From: Sclerodactyla briareus
Taxonomy: Eukaryota > Echinodermata > Holothuroidea > Dendrochirotida > Sclerodactylidae
NCBI GenBank assembly: GCA_026419785.1
Contig: JAODTK010000411.1
Span: 124,001 to 188,000, forward strand
Direction: 5' to 3'
DNA: 64,000 nucleotides
Made by a program: the position numbers and the translations under genes
Part shown: in pieces, positions 34,874 through 46,200 of the stretch
Numbering within the stretch: the stretch's first letter is position 1
Layout of the letters: each line of letters starts with the position of its first letter
Notes under the pieces: generated by a model
Told to the model about the DNA's origin: nothing
What the model saw: only the letters and a program-made list of their open reading frames with translations
The model's database searches: none

Positions 34874-35155
34874 GGAAAATTATTAATAACGATCCTTTAA
34901 GTTATTTCCATGCGTAATTATAGTTAATCTTACCCTATACAAAGGTACAATCTCACATTAAAATATAGGTCAATTTCATTCGAAACTCATAAACTAAACA
35001 AAAATTAATGCTAATCATTTTTGTGTTATAACGTGTAATGCTATAATATCAGGTGGAAGTGGATATCGAGCAATAGTCTTAACTCATAATACGGATAGAT
35101 TGATTTCCCACGGAAAAACAGTAACTTTCTAGTTGATGGTTATTCATAGGCCAGA
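34874..35155. repeat. Diverged duplication, copy 2
   Basis: Partner of 32,948-33,230; the two copies differ by many substitutions and indels. Confidence 0.6.
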
Positions 35156-35650
35156 ATTAATACCACTAATATAATCGCCTATTTATCCCGTTTAACTTGT
35201 ATAATAATCCTATAATATATAATGTAATTTTTCCATAGAATATGAAAATGCAAAAACAAATCATTTGTATGTGAGTTTGAGATTAAATTGATCATAACGA
35301 TATTCTTTGGGATATAAAGTATACTATATATACTAAAGAATCCTTAACAAATGGTATCATGAACAAACATCCCGTTCTCTAATTCGATACGGTGGTGTTG
35401 ACCCATTTGAATTATTTCAATATAACGCCTCCAGCCAAAACGCATGAGCAATATCGGGGAATGGTCGTGTTTTCAGAACTCATTCCGTTCTTCTTGCAAT
35501 TGCATGGAATCCTATAATTTAGCGAATAATACTTCAAAGAGTCCACGTATCCGAAACTTACCGTTCTAAAACCTGTGACTAATCTCTCCTATGCTACCTG
35601 TAATAACCGTCACTCTTATGGAGAATAGTGACGATACCAAATGTAGATTT
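35156..35650. other. AT-rich unassigned sequence
   Basis: Strongly AT-rich (for example 'tataatatataatgtaa') without a recognisable gene or repeat family. Confidence 0.3.
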
Positions 35651-35658
35651 ACCTTTTT

Positions 35659-35830
35659 GATTCCTTGCCAACGGCAAAGGAATCTATGCGGTCACTCCAA
35701 GTATGTGTGTGTTGTCCGAATGTGGTGTGGTGTGTGTGTGTGTGTGTGTATTTGTGTGTGTATGTGACACATTTTGTCCGGAAGATATCTGAGAACGCAA
35801 GCATGTATCAAGTTTCATATTCAGCCCTTT
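35659..35830 (+). repeat. Hairpin-(TG)n module, copy 4
   Basis: A hairpin (GATTCCTTGCC against GGCAAAGGAATC, 35,659-35,684) is followed after about 21 bases by (TG)n (35,705-35,765). After it come 'gtgacacattttgtccgg' and 'aagatatctgagaac'. Same layout as the other copies, but the hairpin sequence is the one used by the 56.5 kb copy, not the CCTGAA type. Confidence 0.75.
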
Positions 35831-36039
35831 AGTTCGTCATGTTGTGTAGTTGATCCTATTTTTTCCCTGTTGCCTGTCAAGTCACCAAATGTTAATGAGA
35901 GGTCAAAATCTGGAATATTTAAAAGAGCAAGAACTCGCTATTACCAAGGTCCTACATCGCTGACCTTTGGGGACTAGTTGCGATGATGAGAGGGAATCAT
36001 ATTCAAACATAATGTCATGTCATCCAAGGCCATCAAAGG

Positions 36040-37720
36040 TCCAATTAAGGGGTCAAAATAGTTTTTTGGTCCATAACATGGAACCAAATGTCTGCCGAGG
36101 CTGGCCAGTGTGCGCCTTTGTGATCCACGCGTTGACCCCCATCTGTGTGACCTTTGACCTCAAGTTGACTTTATCATGTTTTTGGGGCGAATCACATTTT
36201 TGCGTGTATCTCATCGAGAGTACCATTTTTCATAAAACTGTCATGTCATCAAGTCATTCGAGGTCACTTATGGACGAAAACGTTTGAACCTTACAGTGCC
36301 ATTGCTTGGCAATGTTGAGAAATTCGGACAGGGTGTACTTCAATGGTGGAGAACATTTTTCATTAGAACCATCTGTCATCAAAGGGTCATTCGCGGCCAC
36401 TTATGGGCATAACCTGCCCACTAAATATATGTGTTTTCCTGCCACAGTGATCTTTTCCCTATGTGGTTTTATATTTCAAAAAGGGGGTATCCCTATCTAG
36501 GTGCAAGTCAATTAAAGGTCCAAAACTTTTTACCATAACATTGAAACAACTTCTGCCGAGGTGGGAGGTGTGCATGATGACCACTCGTGACCTCCTCTGT
36601 GGACTTTGACTTTTTTTGTGTGGCCATTTTCGAATTCAAAGGTTCCTTCCGATCGAACTGGTCCATAAATTGACCCCATGTGACTGTTGTGTGCGGCGAT
36701 ATGTGACAGAGCTCTCGGTGCTGACTACACGAAACAACTCCCGTTTTAATAATCGGGCACGTTCGGTTCTCAAGTTACAAGGGATTCAAGGTTGGTTGCG
36801 ATATCTTTTCGGCTCTTTTTTGGAATAACTTACAGTGCCATTGCTTGCATTGTTGAAATGCAGGACTGGGTGTACGTCCTGGAGGAGAACCATCTTTCAT
36901 AAAACCGTCATGTCATCAAGGTCACTTATGGGCATAACATGCCAAATGGTATGTTTTTCCTGCAACAACTTCAGGGACCTTTCCCCTGGTATGTTTATAT
37001 TTCAGGACCGGGTGTGACCCATCTTGGGTAACATTTTTTTTTAAACGGTCACGTCCTCCACGGTCAATAAAGGTCAATTAGAGGATAAAAACTAGTTTTT
37101 TTAGGCCATCCATGAGACCAAATTTCTGTCGAGTGGGAGGGACCCACGTTGATCCACACGGCAACCCCACATCTGTGTGGACCTTTGATCTCAATTTGAC
37201 TTTTATTTTTTATACCATATTTTGGCCCAATCAATATTCGTGGCCATTTTTCGGATCTCAATGGTACCTTCCGATCGAAATGGTCCATAAATAAATTGAC
37301 CCCATTTGACTTTGTGTGTGAATATATCAGAGTTCCAAAGTTGTATTCGAATTTAGTGCCGTTAGGACGTTTATAGTGATTTTTCTTGGTGTTTTTTTAT
37401 TGTGACAAGGATGGGAGATTCTCGTTGTATCCCTGTAACATCCCACACCTATGTGAACTTGACTTCCAATTTCGCAGTGCTCTTTGCCGGTTTTCCACAG
37501 ATTTTCTGCTAAATCATGTTTCTGTGACGATTTTCGGATGTCAATGTCATCTCCGATCAGAATATCATCATTTGACCACGTGAACCATTTGTTTTGAATT
37601 AATTGGTGCTGACGTGTTTTATTTGCAAAATTCGGTCTAGTTGGGTTTTTCCTTGTTTGTCATATGTTTTTTCGAATCAGCGGGCAAACTCACTGTTGAT
37701 GAGGTGAAAAGGTCAAGAAC
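36040..37720 (+). repeat. AGGTCA-rich tandem array, second locus
   Basis: It carries the same units as 11.5-13.6 kb: unit starts near 36,052, 36,518 and 37,085, closer together than at the first locus, so internal parts are missing. TGACCTTTGACCT is perfect at 36,148-36,160. Subrepeat markers 'acatttttcat' and 'gtcatgtcatcaa' recur. Copies are more decayed than at the first locus. Confidence 0.8.
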
Positions 37721-37765
37721 AAATTTGAAAATTGTCTTATTCCGGACCTAAAACTGAACACAACT

Positions 37766-38060
37766 GGCAAGAGGGATGGGTCAATGCCAAGCCACCAACC
37801 CGGCCACCATAGTCCCCTTTGCTCGCTTGGATCTGGACACCACCCGTTAACAGGGAGCATCAAAGAGCTGCAATATGCCCATCCAGCCAGAGGGATGGGT
37901 GAAAAGTTCCTGAGATGACATCAACTGGCCACCCCAGCCCCCTTTTCGCCTTGGTCTGGAATGCCCAATCCATTTGGCCTGCAATAATGAGCCCTACCAG
38001 CGCAAGGGATGGTCAAACTGAGCCACGCAACTAGAGCACCTCTGCCCCACTTGCCTGCTA
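37766..38060. repeat. ~118-bp minisatellite, two and a half units
   Basis: Units begin 'caagagggatgggt', 'ccagagggatgggt' and 'gcgcaagggatggtc' at about 37,766, 37,887 and 38,000, each followed by 'ggccaccatagtcccct'-like and 'gcaata(a/t)' blocks. Non-coding. Confidence 0.7.
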
Positions 38061-38098
38061 TTAATTTGTTTTATCAAAGCTTCAATTTTGTCTGGAAA

Positions 38099-38314
38099 AT
38101 GGAGAATTCTGTAGACTCCTACTCTGTTTATTGGACTTTGAAACTTTTATACTTATTTTGGATATTTATTACTTCTTCTTCCCTTCCAATTATAATTTTT
38201 GTTATTTACCTCCTATATTTGCATTCAATTATTCATAATATTGCCGTGTTAGGTACTATGTGTATTGGTCAAGGGATTTTGTTTTCCACTGGAGCCTCCC
38301 GCATTCGAAATTAA
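38099..38314 (+). CDS. Small ORF with hydrophobic segments, doubtful
   Basis: An ATG in a good eukaryotic context (AAAATGG) opens a 71-codon frame. Its middle is hydrophobic, with LLYLFWIFIT, LPIIIFVIYLLYL and IIHNIAVLGT, so it would span a membrane twice. The stretch is AT-rich, and T-rich DNA gives hydrophobic residues by chance. I recognise no family and see no splice signals that help. Treat as hypothetical. Confidence 0.2.
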   Translation: MENSVDSYSVYWTLKLLYLFWIFITSSSLPIIIFVIYLLYLHSIIHNIAVLGTMCIGQGILFSTGASRIRN

Positions 38315-39770
38315 AATGATTTAATAGCCAGGAGTGACTTGACTCCCAGAACAAACTTTGTTGTGACAGATACAGTTTCAAAGATATGCTTCCAATGCCC
38401 AGATTATCTGGGGACCTAATAAACCGGTATGGGATTGTCCAGTATTTCAGGCAGTTGACAGTAGTGACGTAAACTGAATTTATTGCTAAAAACGTGATAT
38501 TGCTAATGGTAGTTACAACAATTTTTGATAATTTTGGGCTCCTGTGAATGAAGTAGGGGGGGTCCGTTTATTAAAAAATAAAAACCAATCATGAGGGTAT
38601 TCCAGGTCACCCAAAGCACATTTGGAGTTAAGGTGGTTTATCGTTTGGTACGTAGTTGTGAATTGGGTAGGGTTCATTTTTCCCAAATCACATTCAGGTG
38701 ATTAAGCTCAATAAATGAGGGCCACTGAGTGGTCTTGACCCTTAGTTTAAGTGCAAATTAAATTTTTTGTGGCTTCTGTTTGGATCACAAAGGTATGGGT
38801 CCTCACCGGTGAAAGTTTGTAGGATCACTGTCACAGTGCCCCTGGCCACAAAGTATCCTGACATGATGTACTGCCTGTGATATGTTTTACATGAGTGAGA
38901 AAATGGCCTGTTGTAGGCATGTAGGGCTTAGTACTCATGGCGTGTGTTGGCCCCAAATTCCCATAAAAGGGCCTACATTCTGACCCAACTGTTGTGTTCC
39001 CCAAAACACGAGGTGATCACAATTTTTCCTCTTCTATACTACCCAAAATAGACCTAGAGTGATGGCCATGCCACTCCCTCTATGCATGCACTCGGGTGCC
39101 AGCAATAGCCTACAGGGTGTTTTTTTGGGGGGGCGGGGCTTCCCCAGAACACGGAGTTCTCATTAAAAAAAAATCCTCTCTTCCCCAGATGGACTTACAG
39201 GTAGATAAACCGATTTCCAAAATTTGAAGTGTGCCAATCTAACGTAATACCTGAAACAGGTCCAGACAGTCCAGTTAACCTTCTGGGGCCACTTGCAAAT
39301 TGGGCGTAGGCCCAATATTAAACAACATTTATCTGTAATGTAATTGAGATCTCACAACTGTCAAATTGAGTGTAAATATGGGGTATGTGTGGCATTGTGT
39401 GAGAGAGGGTAGATCCCGGTAGTCTTCTGTGAGCACCCAAAATGGAGGAGCAAAATAAGTCAGGCTAAAAATGACAGTCCCATGCAACCCCCCCCCCCTT
39501 CCCCATTCACCCCTCCACTTGTGTTCGGTTCATGTGCTCCTGGTTTAATTAGGGTAAAACAATACTTAGATGGCAGTGAGGATTAGGGAGGTATTCCTAT
39601 GCCATTTTCTTATTGCATATTGTACTGCTGACTCATTTGTGTGACCTTTGACTTTATCTGCAGTGACCTTGTGGCATTTAAAGACATGGTGGGCAACACA
39701 GTTTGCAAACTCATTGGACTTGGGTTAATATATACAATTCATCCACCAAATTGTAATTGTGCTAGCCTGG
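38315..39770. other. Unassigned sequence
   Basis: No supported gene. A TGACCTTTGAC motif at 39,642 may be a stray fragment of the AGGTCA repeat. C-runs lie near 39,487-39,500. Confidence 0.3.
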
Positions 39771-39771
39771 A

Positions 39772-39895
39772 GTAGGCCTAGGCCTAGTTGTTTGTATGTC
39801 ATGCATAGGCCGAACGTAGGCCTAGCCTGACCTATGCCTGATATGCTTGTACACTCAGCTGAGCTATGGTTGCCATGTTGTGAGGCTAGGCCTAA
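39772..39895. repeat. Cluster of TAGGCCTA motifs
   Basis: The self-complementary TAGGCCTA or its halves occur at least six times in about 120 bases ('taggcctaggcctag', 'cataggccgaacgtaggcct', 'gaggctaggccta'). Such motifs are scattered singly elsewhere in the window (for example 53,284 and 63,514), but only here do they cluster. Confidence 0.55.
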
Positions 39896-39909
39896 TTCGT
39901 TACCGCCTG

Positions 39910-40131
39910 TTACTGTTTTCTGCATGAGTTCTCCACTGGAAGTTTTTGTATATCCACCCAGGTATTCCGTGTGATGCCAGCTCTTGGAATGTTCCCCTGG
40001 TTGGCATAAAGTGAAATCAAGTTCTCACTGCCAGCTTGCATCTTCACAAATTTGCAATTTATATCAGAGAAAGGTTCATGTGCAGGCTGGGAAACATCAC
40101 ATAGTTGTTCTGTCAAAACTGATTCCGTCAA
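39910..40131 (-). CDS. Open frame, possible exon, doubtful
   Basis: The minus strand is open for 73 codons from an ATG-like start, with a varied, non-low-complexity composition (TEQLCDVSQPAHEPFS, ENLISLYANQGN, NTWVDIQKLPVE). A weak acceptor-like sequence (ctgatacatag, minus strand) lies just upstream. I recognise no domain. It could be an exon of a host gene or of a transposon, or chance. Confidence 0.22.
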   Translation of the reverse strand: MTESVLTEQLCDVSQPAHEPFSDINCKFVKMQAGSENLISLYANQGNIPRAGITRNTWVDIQKLPVENSCRKQ

Positions 40132-40461
40132 GCCTATGTATCAGGGAGGAATGTATACCCCTTGTCATTTTTTAGGCATTTTTTGTCAAGAAATGTCTTA
40201 TATGCTATCACTATTCATCATTTATTTGTAACAAATATTGAACTTTTCTACAAATTAGTCCATCCAATTTATTGTCTCATTGCATTTCAATGGAGCCCCT
40301 AAGATCATTGTGTATAACGATGGCGGCCAGTCAAGGTTCTAGTCACGCGCCCAACATTACATTTTTCTAACCACTCACAGTGGCAGTACTTTGCATTGTT
40401 AAAATTTGCACAAGGCTTTTCAATGACACGGTGTTTACACAAGTTTGATATTGTTATAACT

Positions 40462-40674
40462 ATGGCAAGGAATCACTACACAACTTTGTGTTCTTGTTAT
40501 ATTATATTCACTTTGAGTTTCCTTGTTGTTTATCTGAGGCAACAGGGGGGAAAGTATGATTTTTTCAGACAGCAATTCCACCATAGATTCAATCGAGGGT
40601 GCGCTGTCCCTCGAGTTATAGGTACAATCCCATCAACAACCATGGCCCCAGCTGCTACCCCACCGACTTACTAG
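40462..40674 (+). CDS. Open frame with N-terminal signal-anchor-like helix, doubtful
   Basis: An ATG with A at -3 and G at +4 (aactATGG) opens 70 codons. The start MARNHYTTLC is followed by SCYIIFTLSFLVVYL and a basic/aromatic stretch. That is the layout of a type II membrane protein such as a Golgi glycosyltransferase or sulfotransferase (short tail, one membrane helix, stem). A possible donor (tatag|gtacaa) lies at about 40,621. No catalytic domain is visible downstream, so the idea is unproven. Confidence 0.25.
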   Translation: MARNHYTTLCSCYIIFTLSFLVVYLRQQGGKYDFFRQQFHHRFNRGCAVPRVIGTIPSTTMAPAATPPTY

Positions 40675-41659
40675 GCCATGACAGAAACCGTAGTTTGTAA
40701 CAGGTGTGAACATATTGCGGGCACAAAGATCCTAACAACAGCCCACGGCAAGACCAACTTCCTCCACTCATCCCCATTCCCGCTATTCCAGTCTCTCTTC
40801 CAAGCCTCGACGTGAGGAAGGGAGGCCAAATCGAGCCATCCACTGGTGCCGCATCTCGATCTCCATGCGTTCGTTCAGGCTTCCAGTCGTCTGATGGTAC
40901 ATGATTCTGGGGACGTACAGCACCCCTTAGCACCACGCTGCGCCCCCTCTATCCAAAAACACCACTGCTTGCTCCATATGATCGTTCCACCCTTTTTTAC
41001 TTGCTGGGAGAAGGGCACATACTGAGACTATTCGAAGCAAGTATCACACCCGTTACAAGGAAGAAAAGGACCTTTCACACAGTTGTGCTTGGAGGCCATC
41101 CTTCCTCGAACAATACAGTGTCCAGTTGGTGGGCTGTAGTGAATGTGGATTAGCTCTTTAGACCTGGTATTGCCAGAGTTTCCAGGACACCCCATGCTAA
41201 CTAGTTGACATCCGCAATTGTCAACCATATCAATCGTGGTAAAACACATTCACTCGTGTGTACAATTGTGTATATAGCTCACATAGGAAACCGGAGCCAT
41301 CATATTCTAGCGATATCCAGAGGGAACTCAGATTTGGCATCTCAAAGATTCAAATTCCAATCAAGCCGAAAACCTGTACGCTGGATGCATGCCAATAATC
41401 GAATTCACGAAACGGAAAAAAAAGAAAATTCCGTCCCGATATCCGTTTTGCAATTCATCACCAACTCACTGGTGCGTGATATACAGATATAGTTTTTTTG
41501 TTTTCTGTTATATTCGACTGAAACAACAAAAACGAATGGAAGCACTGCGGGTATAAACTCCCCCACTCACTCGTATGGTTGTTTCGCAACCGAACCGGGT
41601 GCAGCCTTCACAGACAATCGCAATGAACATTGGAAACGCACCCGTTGGTTTATTTGTTC
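40675..41659. other. Unassigned sequence
   Basis: Several frames are open on both strands between 40,655 and 40,940, with no recognisable motif. Nothing else supported. Confidence 0.3.
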
Positions 41660-43250
41660 TTCATTAGAGTGGCAAGGGCTCTCGATCGTTGATGTTGCCT
41701 GACTGCTGATGGACTGATGAGGCTGTTGACGAAATCGATCTCCGCCCGAGGTAGATGGAGTCTTAGGAAGGCTGTAGGCTCGAATGAAGTTGAGGACCCT
41801 GTCCAGGTACTGGTGTTACCTCAGGATCAAAGGCGTGTCCGCTCCCGCCGGCTGCGGGACCGGCTGACGATGACCAGTCTTGGAGGTATTTGAAGAGCAT
41901 GAGTCCTAGCATCTCCTAGTTTCCTATGACCATGGTTAAAGGTTTTTTGAGTGGGGAGGGCCGAGGGTCTACTCTTCGAAGTAAAAATTTAACCCCCTGG
42001 TAGCTGAAGGCCTGGTAATGGCCGGTTGGTCGTGGATTGGATATTTAGATAGTGTCCTTCAGGTCCGGGGGGGTCCCCACCTGCCTTATGGAGTTTTGGT
42101 ATGATGAGCTGATGTCTCCATCCGGTAACGGGCTTATTTTAACGAAGGACAGTTTCGAGGCCTTAGGTTGACTACTTGGCCGCAGAAGTTCGCCTTTTCT
42201 GGTGGTAGGAGTAAAACGGGTACTTGTCTGGCGCTAGCTCTCAGCGTGTATTTTCCTCACTAGGCTGGGTCGATGTACCGGCCGTCGTTTGGTGTTGGAT
42301 CTGGAGGGTTCCCGTGAGCTTGATCTTAGCTCTCGCAACAGTCCTCAGGATCCATCTTGCCGGTTGGTGTGCCGCCCAAATCCGGCGAACTGTGTCTTCT
42401 CCCCTCTACCGGGGGAGATGGATCCGTAGTGAGCATCCCTATGTGCTTTCCCTCTGCCGCGGCTTTGTCCCAGTGTAGCTCCACATAGACCCGCCTCGCC
42501 AGAACTCCCTCACTAGCTTTTGATTTTGATATGTTGGCGACGTGCTTGTTCCGGCAAGAGTAGCGAACAGTGCCTGCCGTCCACCTCGTCTACAAGGAAA
42601 GTCGTGTATGAGGCCGGCCCATTCCCATCAACCCCGAGGTCCACAAGACGTTCCTCGCATCCGCCGTCCACCGGTATCGGGTTCGTAATGATCCGGGCAC
42701 GTTGTTGTCATGTGAATGATTTGCCCACCGGCAAAGGCGGCCGTCGCTCGCTGGAGTCTTCTGGCCCGATTCCCTGCTAAGGAGATGTCTCCGTCTAGAA
42801 TCAAGGGTCGCCCGGTCCGCGGCGTTTGGGAGTGTTGACACTCCCCACCCTCGCCTTCCTGAGTGGTACCTGGTCGCTTCGGTCCTGGATTGCAGCTGTC
42901 GGTGCCGTCTGCGTTCCGCTATAGTCCGGTTTTTGGGGGGTCGGACATTTTTCTGGGGCTGGTAGCGGTACCCCGTGCTCCATCTGTCCAATAAACATCT
43001 GCTCGAACAGGTGGGAGGTCTTCTCCGCTAGAGATTCCTTGCTCTTGCCTAGCTCTTGCGACCCCGGGAAGGGCCTTCCGTCCCCCACCCCCCAGGTCCT
43101 TGTAGGCTGTCCTTCCCGAACTACCGCCCCGGCCGGGGAAGTCCGTTGGCCCCTTGACTAGAGAAGAAATCCAGCCCCAACCCCAGCCCCGCGGAACTGT
43201 CGTTTTCCCCTCTTGTTTCGAATACCAAGCGGTGGTTATACGCTCGGACC
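41660..43250. other. GC-rich block with coding-like composition, unidentified
   Basis: GC content rises sharply against both flanks. Long minus-strand frames (42,590-42,991 and 42,801-43,088) are rich in Pro, Arg, Ser and charged residues, with short blocks such as TPKRRGPGDP and EKTSHLFEQMF. The look is that of a gag-like or ORF1-like protein of a retroelement on the minus strand. I recognise no reverse transcriptase, integrase or recombinase motif, and no terminal repeats. If it is a retroelement it is a broken one. Alternatives are a GC-rich host exon cluster or a satellite. Confidence 0.3.
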
Positions 43251-46200
43251 GAAGGACGAGGTCTCTCGAATTTCCTCAGCAACTTTAACCCAGTAGGGTA
43301 CTGTCATACTCTGAGGTAGCACTGAATGCCTGTTGAATTGGGATCAGAAAAGTAACCTCAAGCACACACAAGTGTGGAAGTACGGCAGACCCCGTAGTAA
43401 CCCACCCAGTACCCGCGTCGTGGTTTTAAATGCATAACCACAAAGGAACAAAGGCCTACAGAGACTAGGTGATGTTGCCCTGTTAGTCTGGAAACACGTA
43501 ACAACATTGACTACTCGTTCGGAAAGAATGGAAGATAGCGGAATCTTTTCGCTAGGACAGCAATCAGAAATGTTATGGCGGATAATACTGGACGAGGTAA
43601 GACCGGGGCAGCCATGCCGTTGTACTGGCTTTCTTGTCCGCCAGCTTGTATTTGGGAATATAGCTAGGCATATGGTGCACAGGTAAGTGACGACCGGTAG
43701 TGATCTGCAAAATACGTGTAGACAGGATGTTAAGATATTATGTTTTATTACCTCTTTTCGAGTCGGGTCAGCGTGATGGGCAGCGGATGCACTTGGTTCA
43801 AGATTTCCGTCTCCGTAAACGCTACAGAGACTAGTCCACTCTCTTGTGGCCTGTCCAGTTCAGGTCGGAGGAATAGTTTTTCCCGAGCGGTAATCCCTTC
43901 CTCTTTGTGCATTCTCCGCCCGATTCGTTGTCCACATAATTGTAACGTGGTGTCTCGCACTACAATACCGTTAACAACAATTGGTTACGAGTAGTCGTTT
44001 GCCCGTTCATTATTCAGCTCCTGGATTATCCGTAGTTCGGTTGTAACTGCCCAAAAGACGTAGGAAAATAATATTTACCCGTGGTTGCCTGTGATGTTCT
44101 AACGAGAGAAAGGTTAAGAAAATTAAGCTGAAGACAGAAACACTGACGTGTGTGACATATATTACCAAATTATATAATTGACCTCTAGAAAGACACAATA
44201 TTCCTCCCAATCTGGAACGTAGTGAAACTCATGACTCACACGTGAGACGAACTGCAGCCTCCCGGTACGGCAGTCTGGGGACTAGTGATAAACATACTAC
44301 GGTGAGACTTCAACATATGATGTATATTTCATGTCACACTGAGTAGTGCAAAACTGCCTTGGTGATCGTTAGCCTCGCCAGAGAGGGAGTGATTCTTGTG
44401 ATGCCATATAATGAGGTGTTATGGTACGGTATTTATCCGTGATAATCATGAAAGGCGATTGATATTTTCAACAAGTAGTAATAGAGAAAATGGACAATGT
44501 TCGTCTAATCTACTCGTCGGAAAAACTTATCGAAGCCCTATGTATTTTTGGATTCCCATGGACTACTTTTTCAAATGAACCAAAGACTGATTTTCAAAAT
44601 AGTGGAATATAAGCGAAGTCAATTGTTTAATGAATAGGATTACCATCCTATTTCTCTTATGTGATTATTTCTAATATTAAACAAGTTCAACCATACCCAA
44701 CTCATAGCACAAATGTGCCGTGTATAGTTGCTAGGCGATCAGTTGAAGTGGAAATATATATTGAAAACTGGAATGACAGGCTGACTAAATTATCGCAATC
44801 GGCCGAAATAATGTGAAAATTTCACAATCTGAAGAAAATCAGACAAACGCATTGTAACTGCACTCCCGGAAACCCCTATCTGTCATAAGCATTTATCAAA
44901 GGCACAATCAGTTTTGTGCTACATTTCGTACTTCGATTACCTACATTGTCAAGCACAGGGAATTTTACGTACTTCTGACAAAGATCTTGAAATTTGCGAG
45001 AGTTTTGTTCTTTTTTTCCAGCATTAGACCTGTCGGCGGGCTGTTCGTACGGGCTACCGAATGTTGCGTCTGAGACAGTATTGACGGAGAGCGACCACTG
45101 TCGTCATTCCTCGTATCTCTGACTGCGGATCCCTGAACAATAGCGTGGTTCGGTTCTCTGAGCTAGTCCACTTAACTGAGATGAACTGCTAGGTTCAGGG
45201 CAGATAAGAAAGGCCGACTTCATTATGCGTGTTACTCGGATGACAAAACTGAGTCAGGTCTGGCCGATTCTCTCCCGATACGAACAGAAAATAAGTCCTG
45301 AAAAAAACAAAAAAAAGGAAAAAACAAGCCATGGACAAGAAACAAGAAACACACTGCAAAATCGTAGATGATCGGACAATGCTTCTGTGAAAACAAAATA
45401 GTGAATCTGCAAAACAAAAAATTAAGTCTCATTAACTTTCTTTCCAGTGGTAAATGGATTCAGACAACGTCCCAATATTAACGAGCATTGCTAGTCCTTG
45501 TCTGGATTTTAACGCAGCGGGAAACATTAAAAAACTGCAAAGGCGTACCATAAGTGAACAGGAGCGTCAGACGTGAAGTTGGGAGACCAATTCCTGGTGT
45601 CCCATGTCAGAGGACTACGTATGGGACATATACTGTTGTGCGTTGCATTCCCACACCAAAAGCGCAGGGAGGAGGGAGCAACCGAGTTACTGCATGGATG
45701 AATGGAGAGAGGTCGCGAGATTTTGTAGGTTGGCAGGGTAGAAATGAGTGAACGAATAACAATTAAGGTCACGTTGACCAGGAGAAACTTTTTATCCTCC
45801 TAAGGCAACAGTTCAAATCAGATGAAAGGCCATCTAATTTCATGACAGTCCATTACTTGTTTTCAGTCTCCATCAATAGAGAGAACTGATAAACACAAGG
45901 AACAAAGATATACCTTTAAGAGAAGAAACTTAAAACAAGGTCTCCGGAGGAAATCGCAGATCCTTCCATCATTGGCTGTGAGTGTGATCAGTTGCTGCGT
46001 CCATCAATCACAATCAAAATGTTTAAGTCGTTTAGTATCGATATGCATGATCTCGAACGAGGTAATCGAAACTTGCTCGTCGTTCCATAGACTTGTGTCA
46101 CAGTTCCTGTTCTCGTCATAAGAAACATACGCACTTTCGTTAGGGAGTTTGTGTATAGCCGACCGAAACCAGTATTGGTTATTAAATATGAACCGCTGGC

